Shown here piece by piece: positions 1 to 10,920 of a stretch of DNA of 64,000 bases. A program made the translations under genes and the position numbers. Location of the stretch: positions 15,734,712-15,798,711 of the forward strand of contig NW_022145615.1 in NCBI RefSeq assembly GCF_000002235.5, read 5' to 3'. Source of the DNA: Strongylocentrotus purpuratus (lineage: Eukaryota; Echinodermata; Echinoidea; Camarodonta; Strongylocentrotidae). Positions within the stretch are counted from its first letter, which is position 1; the number at the start of each line of letters is the position of its first letter. Below the pieces are notes generated by a model that did not search any database, was not told the origin of the DNA, and was given only the letters and a program-made list of their open reading frames with translations.

Positions 1-690
1 AACTTACAATGAGGTGAGGCGAACGTAGAGTAAGGTATGTAGGTCCTACGTGAATTAAAACATTTATGTTTCATTTTTCTCTTCTGTATTCATGTTTTAA
101 CATAAGATTTTGCACAATAATTATATTCCTATAGGCCTATTAATTGGGAACTATAGAATTCAAAACAATTCAATCCAAACAAAATCATGTTGGATTACCT
201 GATGTAGAGAGAATTATGTGGCGAACGTACAGTGAGGTACCAGGCCTATAAGAAATTAAAACATTTATGTTTCACTTCTCTTAATGATTTCTTTACAGGT
301 GCTAACATGAGATTTGGCACAATAATTATATTCCTATAGGCTAATTAATCTGGACTATATAATTAAAAAAAAATTCAATGCAAACTAAATCATGTTGGCA
401 TGTGAGAGAATTATGTGGCGAACGTACAGTGAGGTGAGGCAAACGTAGAATGAGGTATCATAATTATACTGAATTAAAACAACGTTATTTATCTTAATGA
501 AGCATTTTATTTAGCAAGAGTGAACGTAAAATTATTGCGCGCAACACGAATTTAATGAAAATAATAGGGCCTTCTTTAGAATATAGAATTTAAAACAATT
601 GAATTATGCAAACAATCCTGTTGGATTTACTATGTGGCGAACGTACAGTGAGGTGAGGCGAACGTAGAGTGAGATGAGTGTGTGTGACCA
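1..690. repeat. Degenerate ~200-bp tandem repeat
   Basis: The motif gcgaacgta followed by gtgaggt returns near 20, 223, 419 and 637, a spacing of about 195-220 bases. Between these anchors are shared AT-rich stretches with a gaattaaaac block, a catttatgttt block and a caaaacaatt block. The units are clearly diverged from each other, so this is an old array or nested copies of a dispersed repeat. No coding content is seen. Confidence 0.65.
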
Positions 691-745
691 TCAGGGGGGC
701 GTTTCATCAAACATTTAGTCGGTGGATTTCACCGACTAATTTCAA
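690..745 (+). repeat. Probable transposon terminus with 10-bp hairpin
   Basis: A G-run plus gcgtttcatcaaa leads into a perfect hairpin: TTAGTCGGTG (715-724), loop gattt, CACCGACTAA (730-739). The position just upstream of a HARBI1-like reading frame suggests this is the left end of that DNA transposon. No matching right end was found in the next few kilobases. Confidence 0.4.
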
Positions 746-828
746 TAAATTTGTCGGTTGCCTTGGACCTCCCGACAAAGTCAATTTACACCGACGAACA
801 ACAAGCAAAAAGGCACCAAAAGGGCAAA

Positions 829-1075
829 ATGGCAGCAATCATGAATATCCTAGGGGGTGCTGCCCTCGGTAGAATCTAGAGTTGATGCAGCTATGTTACA
901 AAAATACAGATTTACTAGGGAAGGAGTGTTATACATGATAAATGAGTTAGAGCATGCCAAAAAGAGGAGCAAGGATCTATCTGCCCATCTGCAAGTCTTT
1001 GTGGCTTTGAGATTATTTTTTGCGACAATAGAAGGGTGAAGCAAGTCATGTGCGGAAAGAAAAACCAAGTAAGTA
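829..1075 (+). pseudogene. HARBI1-like (PIF/Harbinger) transposase N-terminal fragment
   Basis: The open stretch 857-1039 contains KYRFTREGVLYMINEL followed by LSAHLQVFVALRLFFAT. This matches the pattern seen at the start of HARBI1-like nucleases (YRF-R-x-I-x-x-L, then S-x-x-LQ-x-x-x-ALRFFA). An ATG at 829 begins MAAIMNILGGAALG in another frame, so a +1 shift separates the likely start from the conserved part. The later part ends at a stop at 1037-1039, and a good splice-donor-like sequence (CAAGTAAGT) follows at about 1066-1074. The DDE catalytic domain was not found downstream. PIF/Harbinger transposases cut and reinsert DNA next to short TWA-type target duplications. This copy is a fragment and should not be functional. 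Confidence 0.6.
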
Positions 1076-1736
1076 TTGCCTTTTTTTTTCCTGAAATGAA
1101 CTGACTTGAGCTTGAAGTCCTATGAAAAGTAGACCCAATACCATCGCAATGTACAAATTGTTTGTTTGATTTTTTTTTTTTAAATTGGGACCTAAAATTT
1201 TATTCCACTCTTTCATTCATTTTAATCTAGATAACAAAGGTGAATGAATGGGGTCTAACGATAAGACTAAGCGTGTAGATACAGACTCCACATTCACCCA
1301 ACTTTATTACCTTTTTTTGTTGTTGTTGGTAGAGACAACGAAATAAAAATAAACACACAACAAACAGCTGAAATTAATGTTGAAGGGCCTTCTCAATTGA
1401 ACGGAATATTAATAAAATAAAATCAGAATGACATTCGTTGTGTCAATTTTCCATCAATTTTCAAAGAACAGACTACTTAATCTAGATCAATAGATCTATA
1501 TCTTGAGATCTACTTAAACTACTGAGAGGAAAAAAACCCTCAAAGGTTGAAAAATGCAGTTAAAAATGATGAAGAAAATTTACAGTTCATTGTTTAGTAT
1601 TGATTAATTTGATTTTTGTATCTTATCATTACTTGCAACTTTTCCTTTTAAACCTCAATTTTAATATTCCAAATATCTCCCTCTCAATCTCCAACAGCTC
1701 CAGCTGTCCACCAACTGTGCATTTTCTTTGTTGTCC
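1076..1736. other. AT-rich sequence without recognised features
   Basis: I see poly-T and poly-A runs and no convincing exon, RNA or transposon end. Confidence 0.5.
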
Positions 1737-1905
1737 TTGTTGTCGATGTTGCTGCTGCCATCTTTGTTGTTGTCCAGGTTGCTGCTGCTGGTGCTGCGCT
1801 GATGCTTTTGCTGCTGCTGTTGATGTTGTTGTTGCTGCTGTTGCTGCTGTTGTTGCTGCTGTTGTTGTTGCCGCTGCTCCTGCTATTGTTGGTTGTTGCT
1901 GCTGA
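1737..1905. repeat. Imperfect CTG/TTG (CAG/CAA) trinucleotide tract
   Basis: The plus strand is an interrupted run of ttg, ctg and gct triplets. Read on the minus strand in different frames it gives poly-Gln, or poly-Ala/Thr inside a 109-codon open stretch (1629-1958). That stretch ends in a non-repetitive piece (LEIEREIFGILKLRFKRKSC), so a low-complexity coding exon cannot be excluded. Nothing else supports a gene here, and I call it a simple repeat. Confidence 0.7.
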
Positions 1906-2271
1906 GTCTCTGGAAAATGTTGGTTCTCTTGATGCTGTTGTGATTCAATCAACTGCAATTGAAATTCATATTTATAATGCTATTATCATCTTATGAAAAA
2001 CATTAATATATTAAATAATTGTTATTGTTTGTGGATTGTAATATTAGTGGTGTTAGTGGTATAAGTACTGCTATTATCACTTCCTCTATCATTGTCATTG
2101 TTAATCATTGATTTTATATTACTTGCCTTTTTCTGGATCTCCTTATATATTCATTAAAAGAATACATTCCAATCAATTAAGACTAAGTGATTGTGTCTTT
2201 CTGCAAATCTTCCAGAGTTCCTTACTTGAAAACTGAAATAAAATGAACAAGTCAGGTAACTACATATACCC
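1906..2271. other. AT-rich spacer
   Basis: No feature supported beyond short AT-rich runs and a few att/tat triplet repeats. Confidence 0.5.
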
Positions 2272-2776
2272 TTTTCTAACTGCACTGATTTTCATCGGAT
2301 GCATCCGGACACATCCGATGAAACGGCCAGTTAGAAAGCAAGAGAGGAGAAAAAGGCGATTAAATAGCCGATGAAAAGAAGAGAAATAGGCGATTAAATT
2401 CCCCTGCTCAAGAGCAGGAGAAATTCTCATTCTATCGGTGTGACACCGATGAAACGGCCAGTTAGAAAGTGTTTGGGAGAAAAGGGTGATTAAAACAGCG
2501 ATTAAAATGGTCAAAGGTCGCAGTATACACGCGCTTTATCGTAACCAGCTGTGTTTGTGGTTCATGGTTGAACATGCTGCATGCTAGCTAGATGGAGCGC
2601 GGGCTTAATAATTACTCAATAATTCTTCACTTTCGGCAAGGGCTGGCCACAGCGAGTAAATTTCACCGGCAGTTAGAAAGCGACAGGGGGAAAACTGCGG
2701 TTTCACCTTTGTTTACATAAGGAAAATTCAATCGGTATTTTCATCTGTGTGACTCCGATAGAAGCCAGTTAGAAAA
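2272..2776. mobile_element. Foldback MITE with TTTTCTAACTG termini
   Basis: The left end ttttctaactg (2272-2282) is matched in reverse complement by cagttagaaaa (2766-2776). Inside, ccagttagaaag followed by a gggagaaaa-like block and gcgattaaa recurs near 2325 and 2457, with a shorter relative near 2662. Short hairpins include catcggatg/catccgatg, cctgct/agcagg and tcggtgt/acaccga. There is no open frame of note. This fits a non-autonomous foldback or MITE-type DNA transposon; the superfamily is not clear. Confidence 0.6.
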
Positions 2777-3255
2777 CCCCCCAAAATGCTCATCCCATAT
2801 AGGCACATCTATTCTTACGAACAGTGAAATGCAAATATGATACTTTGACTTATGTGATTATTTCATCATGACTTGGGCATGTAGAATGTAGAATGTATTA
2901 ATGTCAAAGAATCTCATTTGCAGAAAAGCATTACATTTGTTTAGTGATGAAGTAAATTGAGCAGTATATATGCATCGTAAATTTCCGAAATACCAGTGTT
3001 GAAAAAACAAACTTGTTTTAACTTAAATATTTCTTTGATAGATATCTAGCTGTTAAAAATATAAAAAAGCAGTGAGGAATTCTCAATACTTGGTGTCCAA
3101 TTTCTATTATAACTATTTTTAGCACTTGACATGTCATTTAATTTGATGGTATAGTGATCCAATATATTTTTATAATCAAATATATATTTATAATTTATAT
3201 ATTTATCTCTAATTGTGTGTTTTTAATGTGGACCCATCACAGAACTTTCAGATTT
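2777..3255. other. AT-rich spacer
   Basis: No gene or element end recognised. Confidence 0.45.
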
Positions 3256-3274
3256 ATATATATATATATATATA

Positions 3275-3323
<49 letters not shown>

Positions 3324-3332
3324 ATATATATA
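3256..3332. repeat. (TA)n microsatellite
   Basis: Nearly pure TA dinucleotide repeat, with single interruptions near 3276 and 3309. The Tyr/Ile-rich open frame across it is an artefact of the repeat. Confidence 0.95.
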
Positions 3333-4121
3333 TGCTTTATTTACGTCATAGCAAGGTTGTTGTGTTGGCTGTCCAAAGGAAACAACTGAATGATGCATTC
3401 TTGAACGATAACAATATCAATCGTTTCACGTCAATAAATAAATGTATCTGTTTCTTTCCCCGTTGTAAACATTGTAATATTCACTATGAATTACCAGTCG
3501 ATTGTGCTTTGCTCCTATATTGTTAAGCACAAGACTCCACCGCTATGAGTCAAGGGGCAGAACATCAAGACTGGAACCTCAAGGCACCCCATCTCTCCAC
3601 AGGAAACCCTCCTTCTCAATCCCTGGAACAGCTTTATAAACATTTCAATAAATATTAACCAAATATGTAAGAAAATACAAATAAAATAGAGTTTAGTTGT
3701 CTTCAATAGTTACTTTTCAGCAAAATTTGAAAGTCAATTATTTTTTTCTTTTTGCTCGCCATTCCGTTTCATGTACTGGACCCCCCCCCCCCTTCTACGA
3801 AATCTTCAAATGTTAATTCTAAAAAGTGATATATATCTAGCCTAAGGATATTTTGAAACTGCATAGCCCGAGGGGGACTTTGAAGGCCCTCTCCCCCTAT
3901 GATCTCGGCCGTTGAACGGCCAATCACTGCCAAAATTTGCATGCATGTTAAGTGAAGTGTAGACTATGGTAATTTGAATTTTGGAAAAAAAGGAAGAGCC
4001 AAGTTATCCCTAATGTTATCTATTCTATTAATTTGATAACTTCAGTGTATTTCTTTGTTTTTTTAACTTATGTATTTTATTGTTTTATTTCAATTCTAAC
4101 TATAATTCAAATATTTGAACC
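3333..4121. other. Spacer with homopolymer C run
   Basis: Contains a C run at about 3780-3792 and AT-rich sequence. No gene is supported; the short open frames show no recognisable protein pattern. Confidence 0.45.
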
Positions 4122-5516
4122 AGGCGCGCCAGAAGCAATTTGGGATTCGGGAGGCAAACATTCCAGGGGGCTCACCTTCCAAGGGCAGTGACGTAATGAG
4201 AAAAAACGTTCGGAAGGGGGGGGGGGAGACGAAAAATCTGCATCACCACCAGTCTTACACGTTACATGCAGGTCCCGCGGAACGTTTTTCAAAGTCGAGT
4301 ATTAACGATCAGGTACAGCGTAAATTGGCGTGGGGTCCAGGGCATATGAGCCTCGGCAGGGGGTCAAGGGGCTGAGCCCCCGGAAGCTCAGGGATTTTAA
4401 GTATTTAATTACGGTTAGATGAGCATCCAGGGGCCTCTTTCAGGCCATTGACGTGTTCCAGAGGGGGGGGGGGGCCCCAGAAGTTAAGAGGTTTTATCAT
4501 TTATTACGGTCAGATGAGCATCCAGGGAACGCCCTTGGGCCCTTGGTGGGGTCCAGAAGGGCAGGGCCCCCGGAAGCTCAGGGTTTTTAGGTATTTAATT
4601 ATGGTCAGATGAGCATCTAGGGGCCCGCCTTAGAGCCCTTGGTGGGGTCCAGGGGGCAGGGCCCCCGGAAGCTCAGGGTTTTTAGGTATTTAATTACGGT
4701 CAGATGAGCATCCAGGGGCCCGCCTTAGGGCCCTTGGTGGGGTCCAGGGGGCATAACTCTTTGAAGCTAAGGGTTTTTAGGTATTTAATTACGGTCAGAT
4801 GAGCATTTTTTATATCTTATTTGTGACATTGGCAGGTCACTTATTTTTTCTCTCCGTCTTTCTTTCTTTTTCTCTTTTACATACTTTTTCAAAAAGTGAG
4901 GGGGGAGGGGGGCTCGAGCCCAGCCACTTTGCAGACCATGACATAAAGGCTTCTAAATAAGCGTATTTTTCGCCCGACTGTAATTTGGGAATTTCTTATT
5001 TTCCGACAAACGCATAAAAAGGTACGACTTACAAAAAAATGGAGAAAAAATACCGGAAAATCATGTCATAACAGCAACATTTGTAAATCACTGGTATCGT
5101 ATAGATATCCCTCCCCCCTCCCCATCAGTACGCCAGCGTTCAGGGGCTCATGTCTTCTCACCCCTATAACAAAACAAAAAAACAGACACGCTTTCCCATT
5201 CTCGCACAATATGTCCACGATATGCGCGTATCGCTATTATAAACCGTATAGGTAGCATGCGCAATGTTTATGAAATTTAATTCCTGTGAACTTTCCTTCT
5301 CTTTGAATGGAATGGTATATGTGATTTAATTAAGGTTTTTATTTTTGTTATGTTCTTTTGGATTAAAAATACAAACCATGTTTATTCCTTTACTGCTTTT
5401 TTTTTTTGAGGGGAGGGGGGGGGGGGGCGTTTTTTTTTTTTTTGGGGGGGGGGGGGGCAAAAATGCGTTTTGCACCCCACTTTTTTTACCCTGCCCCCCA
5501 CCCACTTCCGGCGCCT
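4122..5516. mobile_element. Probable DNA transposon or composite repeat
   Basis: The left end reads AGGCGCGCCAGAAG (4122-4135) and the right end CTTCCGGCGCCT (5505-5516). The reverse complement of the right end, AGGCGCCGGAAG, resembles the left end. The interior holds a 95-bp tandem array and long G runs but no transposase. The termini are short and imperfect, so the limits are tentative. Confidence 0.4.
4330..4806. repeat. 95-bp tandem repeat, about five units
   Basis: The anchor gatgagca occurs at 4418, 4513, 4608, 4703 and 4798, exactly 95 bases apart. Each unit has ggggtccaggggg, gggcccccggaagctcaggg and gtatttaattacggtcagat blocks. The left-most unit is more diverged. Exact spacing with some substitutions suggests fairly recent tandem duplication. 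Confidence 0.9.
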
Positions 5517-6474
5517 ATGTTTGAACCCCTCCCCCCAAAAAATAAAATAAACACCTTAACTATGAACCTATAAACAAGACCAAATAACCAATAATTTATC
5601 CTATTTTGGAAAAAAATGAGATTTCCATGTTTTGAACATAAATTATGAAAATGAGTGATTTTCAAGCTGATATGCAAAGACAAAAGGTCACGTGACTTTG
5701 CATAAGCTTATTTGTTTTTGACCCGCCGTTTGAAGATTCCCCCCCCCCCCCCCTCCCGTCGTCGCCATTTTAGACAATCCAAAATTGTTAAGCCTTCCTT
5801 TTTTTATGGAGGGGGGGGGGTAGGGTGATTACCTGGAAACACAGTATATTTTTTGCCTTTTGGGTCTAAATTATATACCCAATAGGCAATAAAATCATGC
5901 GAGCGCATAGCGCGAGCTGATTTTTTTTCTTTTCTCTCTCGATAAAGTGACCTGAAATCGCTGCTTTCTAAACCCTTATTTTAAATGAATCCCCTGAAAT
6001 AATCATTCTAACATAGGTTAAATAGATTAAACAAATAGGGCGTCGGAGGTTCTCGGATGCTAATCACGTTCGGAATTCCATATGCAGTTAAACCATGCGA
6101 GCGCAAAGCGCGAGCCGAATTTTTTGGATATAATGACTTGATAATGTAGAGTGGCCTGAGCGGGAAGGGCGTGGTTCTAAACTTACAGACAGGGGCGTCG
6201 CTAGACCTTTTTCAGTGGGGGGGGGGGAGGGGGGGAGGGGGGCGTGTAGAGGCCAACGATTACCGACAAAACTAGCCACCAAATACCGACAAAATTAAAT
6301 GTCCTAATATCTACAAATTTAACCCTATAAACCCGGGGCCGAAGACTATATTGTTTTTCCTATGAACTATCTATAATACTTGCATATGCGCAAATGGTCA
6401 TTTTCCTCGACGACATAAATATACGATTTATTTCGTCAACTAGTCAAAGTCAGCATCATAGCTATATATTTTAA
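5517..6474. other. Transposon debris with G/C homopolymers
   Basis: Several G or C runs of 8-14 bases are present. A gagcgcaaagcgcgagc-type motif appears twice (about 5900 and 6100). A typical element-end phrase, ggggcgtcgctagacc, lies at about 6186. Complete elements cannot be delimited. Confidence 0.45.
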
Positions 6475-6895
6475 TGCAGGCGTTTAGCTAGGATCTTATT
6501 TTAGGGAGGGACGGTAGTGAGCAAGCGAATCACTTAAAGGGGGTGGGTGAATTAAGGCCTCACGCGAAGCACGAAAGCTTAGACGTTCCTTAAATTATTA
6601 GAGTAAGAAGACGATTCGTTGAATATACCGTTCTCGACTCTTAATAAGCCCTAATTTATTGTCTGAATTCTGTTTCCCCCTTCCGAGCGAAGCGCGGAAG
6701 CCTTGACGTTTCTTTAGAATATTAGAGTAAGAAAACGATTCGTTGTGACGTTCTTGACTCTTAATCCTTGTCTGAATTCAGTCCCCTCCCACGCGAAAGC
6801 TTAGATGTTCCTTTAATAATTATTAGACAAATTAGAGTAAGAAAACGATTCGTTGTACCGTTCTAGACTCTTAAGCCTTGTCTGAAAGAAATTTC
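6475..6895 (+). repeat. ~115-bp tandem array, plus orientation (three units)
   Basis: Units carry the blocks agagtaagaaaacgattcgt, gttct-gactcttaa and cttgtctgaa. The same family is present in reverse complement at 30297-30840, including the flanking block with gtgagcaagcgaatcactta (about 6513). It is therefore part of a dispersed element, not a unique local satellite. Confidence 0.75.
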
Positions 6896-7330
6896 CAGCT
6901 TTTAATACACAGCCAGGATTTAGTAATGCACCTAGACTAGATCTATGTGTGACCAAAACCAAAACCAAAGTCAAAAAGACAAAAGAGAAAATTGAAAAAT
7001 CGTTCAGAATCAGACACCCCCCCCCCCTAAAAAGTGCCTACCTGATTAATAATTGTATACACCTAAAAGTTAAATAGCATTAATTATGTTTCCAATAGTA
7101 TGCCGGGAACGGGTAAACAACCCCTGGTTTTGAATTCTTGCATTATATTAAAGTGTTCATTTCGATAAGAACGTTGGAAATGAATTCCTGCATCAAGATG
7201 TACAGGTGTTCATTTCCAATAACACGTTAGACAATAGACTGTTTTTTTTCCGGGGACGCGACATTCTCGCCAAGAGACAGACTCCTCCCATTTTTGTCGG
7301 TGACTAGTTTAGACCACTCTAAGAGTTATG
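6896..7330. other. Spacer
   Basis: AT-rich, with a short repeated pair (cattatattaaagtgttcat and a diverged relative near 7200). No gene seen. Confidence 0.4.
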
Positions 7331-7723
7331 CTTTGTTTGTTTGTTTGATTGATTTTATTTCTGCGTTCAAAAATATACAAATTCAAAGTCAAAGTACAAA
7401 ATTTCGAACAATAACAAATACAATTAATACAATGTTTACAAAAGTAATTAAATGAAAAATCATGTACAATTATATCATTCGATAAACATGTACGAAGCAT
7501 ACAATAACATAAGAAATATGAAATATTTTCAATAAATTAGAGAGGTAATTCGGAACGAAGGAGACAATCATCGTGAGCGGTTAGGCTTGGAGATGGATGG
7601 CGGCCTCGTAAAAAGAATTGGCGACATAACTCTCTTCGAAAAACTGAGTGATCAAGAGGGTGCGGTGCAAGTGCAGGTGTAGTGAGCAGTTGCATAATAA
7701 AGAATAAATAAGTCACGGTTTTG

Positions 7724-9465
7724 TTATACTAATTTAGAGAGGGGAGCATATGATTGTATTAGTTGTCGTTTAAGTGTAGCTTTTAAGGAGTAGATGGTTG
7801 AACAAGACTTTATGTTGTCGGGTAAATCATTCCAAATGTCCGGGCCAGAATGTCTAACAGATTTGTGTGTTATTGATAATTTGGGGTTTGTAAGATGGAA
7901 GTTTCCAGATATGCGAGTAGAGTATGAATGAACGGAATTATTAAACCTAAACATGTTTTCAAAGGATGGTGGAAGCAGATTATTAATGTACTTAAACATA
8001 ATAACTGCTACTTGAGTAGTGTTCAGATCGAAATTTTTTAGTGTTTTAAGTTTATAGAATAAAGGATCAGTGTGAGCTAAGAAATGCGAACCTGTACAAA
8101 TACGTATGGCTTTCTTTTGCAGTTTGAAAATAGAATTGATTTTTGTCGAACCACAATTTGCCCATACACTATTACAATATGTTATATACGGGAGAACTAG
8201 CGAATTATATAGTAGGAATAAGGTTGCATGGGGTAGAAGAAACTTTAACTTGGAGATTATTCCAATACTTTTGGAAATGCACATTGTAACTTGGTGTAAA
8301 TGATCATTCCAAGTCAAGGTTTCATCTATAAGAACACCCAAAAACTTGGAATTAGTTTTTTGCTCTAGTAGCATACCATCGATTTTAATATATATAGGTG
8401 TTTCTGTATTATGAGAATGATGTTTAAAATACATGAAATGAGTCTTTTTTGTATTAAGTGAAAGTTTATTGGATTTAAACCAATCTGATACTTTGTTAAT
8501 TTCATAATTCAAAGTATTGTTTAACGAATTAAGGTCTTTATGGGAATAAAAGATATTTGTATCATCGGCAAATAAGATAAAAGAAAGAAGGGGGATGTAT
8601 TGATAATATCATTTACATAAAGAAGAAATAACAGTGGACCTAAGATGGAGCCTTGAGGAACACCGCATTGAATTAAAAGAGGATCAGAATCATAACTATT
8701 AAATGTAACATATTGTCTTCTGTTTGTTAAATAATCTTTAAACCATAAGAGTGGCTGACCCCGAATTCCGTAATGACTGAGTTTGGAGAGTAGAATAGCG
8801 TGATTGAGCGTATCAAATGCTTTACTCAAGTCACAGAATATACCTATAACATGCTTTTTGTTAGCTATGGCACTTGTAATTTTGTCATAAATTTGAATTA
8901 ATGCTAAGTCAGTTGAGTAATTTTTTCTGAAGCCATATTGATTTGAATTGAGTATTTTGTGTTTAGTGATAAATTTGTGTAGCCTATTATGAACGATCTT
9001 TTCTAAGACTTTGGATATACTTGGGAGTAGGGAAATTGGACGATAGTTACTAATTTCGTGAGGATCATCTTTTTTGAAAATGGGGTTGACTTTAGCTAGT
9101 TTTAATAGATCAGGGAAAACACCTTGCGATAGCGAGTGATTAAATATGTGAGTTAAAGGCTTTGCAAGTGGATACATTATTTCTTTTAGGAGAGACATAC
9201 TTATTTTATCAAAACCGTGCGATTTTGAGTTGTTAAGAGATTGGGTAATGTTAATAATTTCGCTAGGATTTGTCGGATTTAAAAAGAGAGACTCAAGGTT
9301 TTGATTGGAAAGATAGTCTTTAAAGTGAGCGTGAGTTCTATTAATTTTGCTGGCGAGTTCAGGGCCGATATTCGTAAAAAATGAGTTAAATGAATTTGCA
9401 TGAAGACTAGGATCATGTATTTTAGTGCCATTTAATGTGATATTATCCGTGGGTGGGGGATTCGT
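7724..9465 (-). pseudogene. LINE ORF2, reverse transcriptase part
   Basis: The piece 8521-9198 shows NYRPISLLPS, GFRK, DLSKAFDTLNH and GVPQGSILGP, which are the fingers and palm motifs of a LINE reverse transcriptase. The catalytic FADD motif lies at 8561-8572 in the frame of the next piece (7724-8512), so a one-base shift falls just before it, near the G run at about 8590. The last piece includes FLGVLID and ends with VRHSGPDIWNDLP, the usual C-terminal signature of this LINE group. Upstream of 9198 the same frame runs back to about 9440, with SKSHGFDKIS leading into the RT domain. Confidence 0.87.
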
Positions 9466-10684
9466 TTTTTTTTCCCATTACCTCTTTGATAATTTTCCAA
9501 GTTGCAGTTGTGTTTGAACTGGCCTTTTTTATTTTATTAGAAAAATGCAATCTACGGGATGTACGGATAAGTTTTGTTAATTTGTTTCGATAAATTTTAT
9601 ATGTGTTTAGGTTAGTGTCAGTTGGATTGTGTAAATGTAATTTGTAGAGGCGATTGCGTGTTTGTATTGATTTCAATAAACCTTTCGTTATCCAAGGCTT
9701 CCTGGGTTTATTTCGCTTATTACTCATTTTGCCTAAGGGAATATTCTTTTCATAATAATATTGCAATTTGTTATGTTTATATGCAGTATTGACATCATTT
9801 ACACTATATACCTCAGCTCATCCCTCGAAAAATAAATCCTGTTTCAGCAATTCTATATTACGTTTGGATTCTTTGCGATATATAAGCTCATCAAATGATT
9901 TACGGCCAGATAGTTTGCATTCACAAGTTAAAAATATGGGTAGGTGATCCGACACTTCAGAACACAATATTCCACCGATGGTTTTGTTGTTATGTACGTT
10001 TGAAAAAATATTGTCAATCTGAGTTGATGAATGTGGATTTATTCTGGTGGGTTTATTGATAATCGAAAAAAAGCCGTATGAATGCATCAACTGCATACAA
10101 CTGGTTGAGTTACTGTTATCAGATGAGGGTGAGAAGTTGATGTTAAAGTCACCAAGGATAAAATTGTGTTTATTTTCATCCCCTATTTTATGAAGATAAA
10201 AATCCAGTTCGTCACAGAATAAATCACAATTAGAATCAGGGGGTCTATAAATCAAACCTATGATGACATTTTTGGCATTTGAGTTATTAATTTCGATAAA
10301 TAAAGATTCTGCTTGTGTTAGTTTAATATCTGAACGGATTTTGAAGTTTATGTTTTGTGTAATATAAAACGCAACACCGCCACCTCTTCTTCCTTTGCGG
10401 TCCGCCCTAATCAACTTATAATTAGGCAAATTGAACATATCTGGAGAATTCTGATGTAACCATGTCTCACTTATTCCAATGACGGAAAATGCAAAATTAT
10501 TTAAAGAGTGTAAAAGGTTTTCAACGTATTCGAAATTTTTGTTCAGACTTCTGGAGTTTATATGTAAAAGTGAAATATTGTCTGGTTTGTAAGAAAATGA
10601 ATTTTTGAATTCTTGGGGTGTGTAGTATTTGCTCTCGTTTATATCGTCGACAAGAATATCGGGAGTGTGCGCGTGCGAATTCAT
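9443..10684 (-). pseudogene. LINE ORF2, endonuclease part and linker
   Basis: From the ATG at 10684 the endonuclease motifs appear in order: HINSRSL (residues 41-47), SETW (72-75, catalytic Glu), RGGGVAFY (100-107), YRPP (146-149), GDFNI (178-182) and SDHLPI (245-250, catalytic His). This is the exonuclease-endonuclease-phosphatase fold that nicks target DNA to prime reverse transcription. A TGA at 9818-9820 interrupts the frame just after the domain. The same frame then continues through a basic linker (RKPWITKGL, about 9690) to 9443. Near 9463-9472 a run of A on the coding strand marks a frameshift into the reverse transcriptase frame. Confidence 0.85.
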
Positions 10685-10920
10685 TTAACGATACGTATTA
10701 TGTAAAGTACCGAAAATTTGGAGGATGAACAACTGCATGTGTGATGCTGGTGCGTTTGTGTGTGTACGAAGTGCAAGTGTGCGGGTAACTTCAAAATATA
10801 ATACAAATGAAAATACAATAAGACCTTAGGAGCAACAGAGCGGAGCCCGACCGCCCGAATAAAGGGTGTATTTTTGACACGCAAAATAGAGGGGCTGGGA
10901 AGAAACAAAATGCTCGATAA

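Larger units (their letters stand above)
7331..10915 (-). mobile_element. LINE of the Jockey/CR1-L2 group, near full length
   Basis: The minus strand encodes an apurinic-type endonuclease followed by a reverse transcriptase, the order used by LINEs of the Jockey and CR1/L2 groups. The 3' end (low coordinates) finishes in ATCAATCAAACAAACAAA, a short-repeat tail instead of plain poly-A, as in many CR1/L2-like families. A likely 5' untranslated region of about 230 bases precedes the first ATG at 10684. No ORF1 is seen, so this is either a single-ORF family or a 5'-shortened copy. The coding region has one in-frame stop and two frameshifts, so the copy is dead but young-looking. Its 5' end abuts worn units of the 650-bp repeat. 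Confidence 0.85.

Noticed and set aside
1629-1958. Gln/Ala/Thr-rich protein on the minus strand
   Set aside because: It is dominated by a trinucleotide repeat and no neighbouring exon supports it.
3154-3351. Ile/Tyr-rich membrane-like peptide
   Set aside because: It is a translation of the TA microsatellite.
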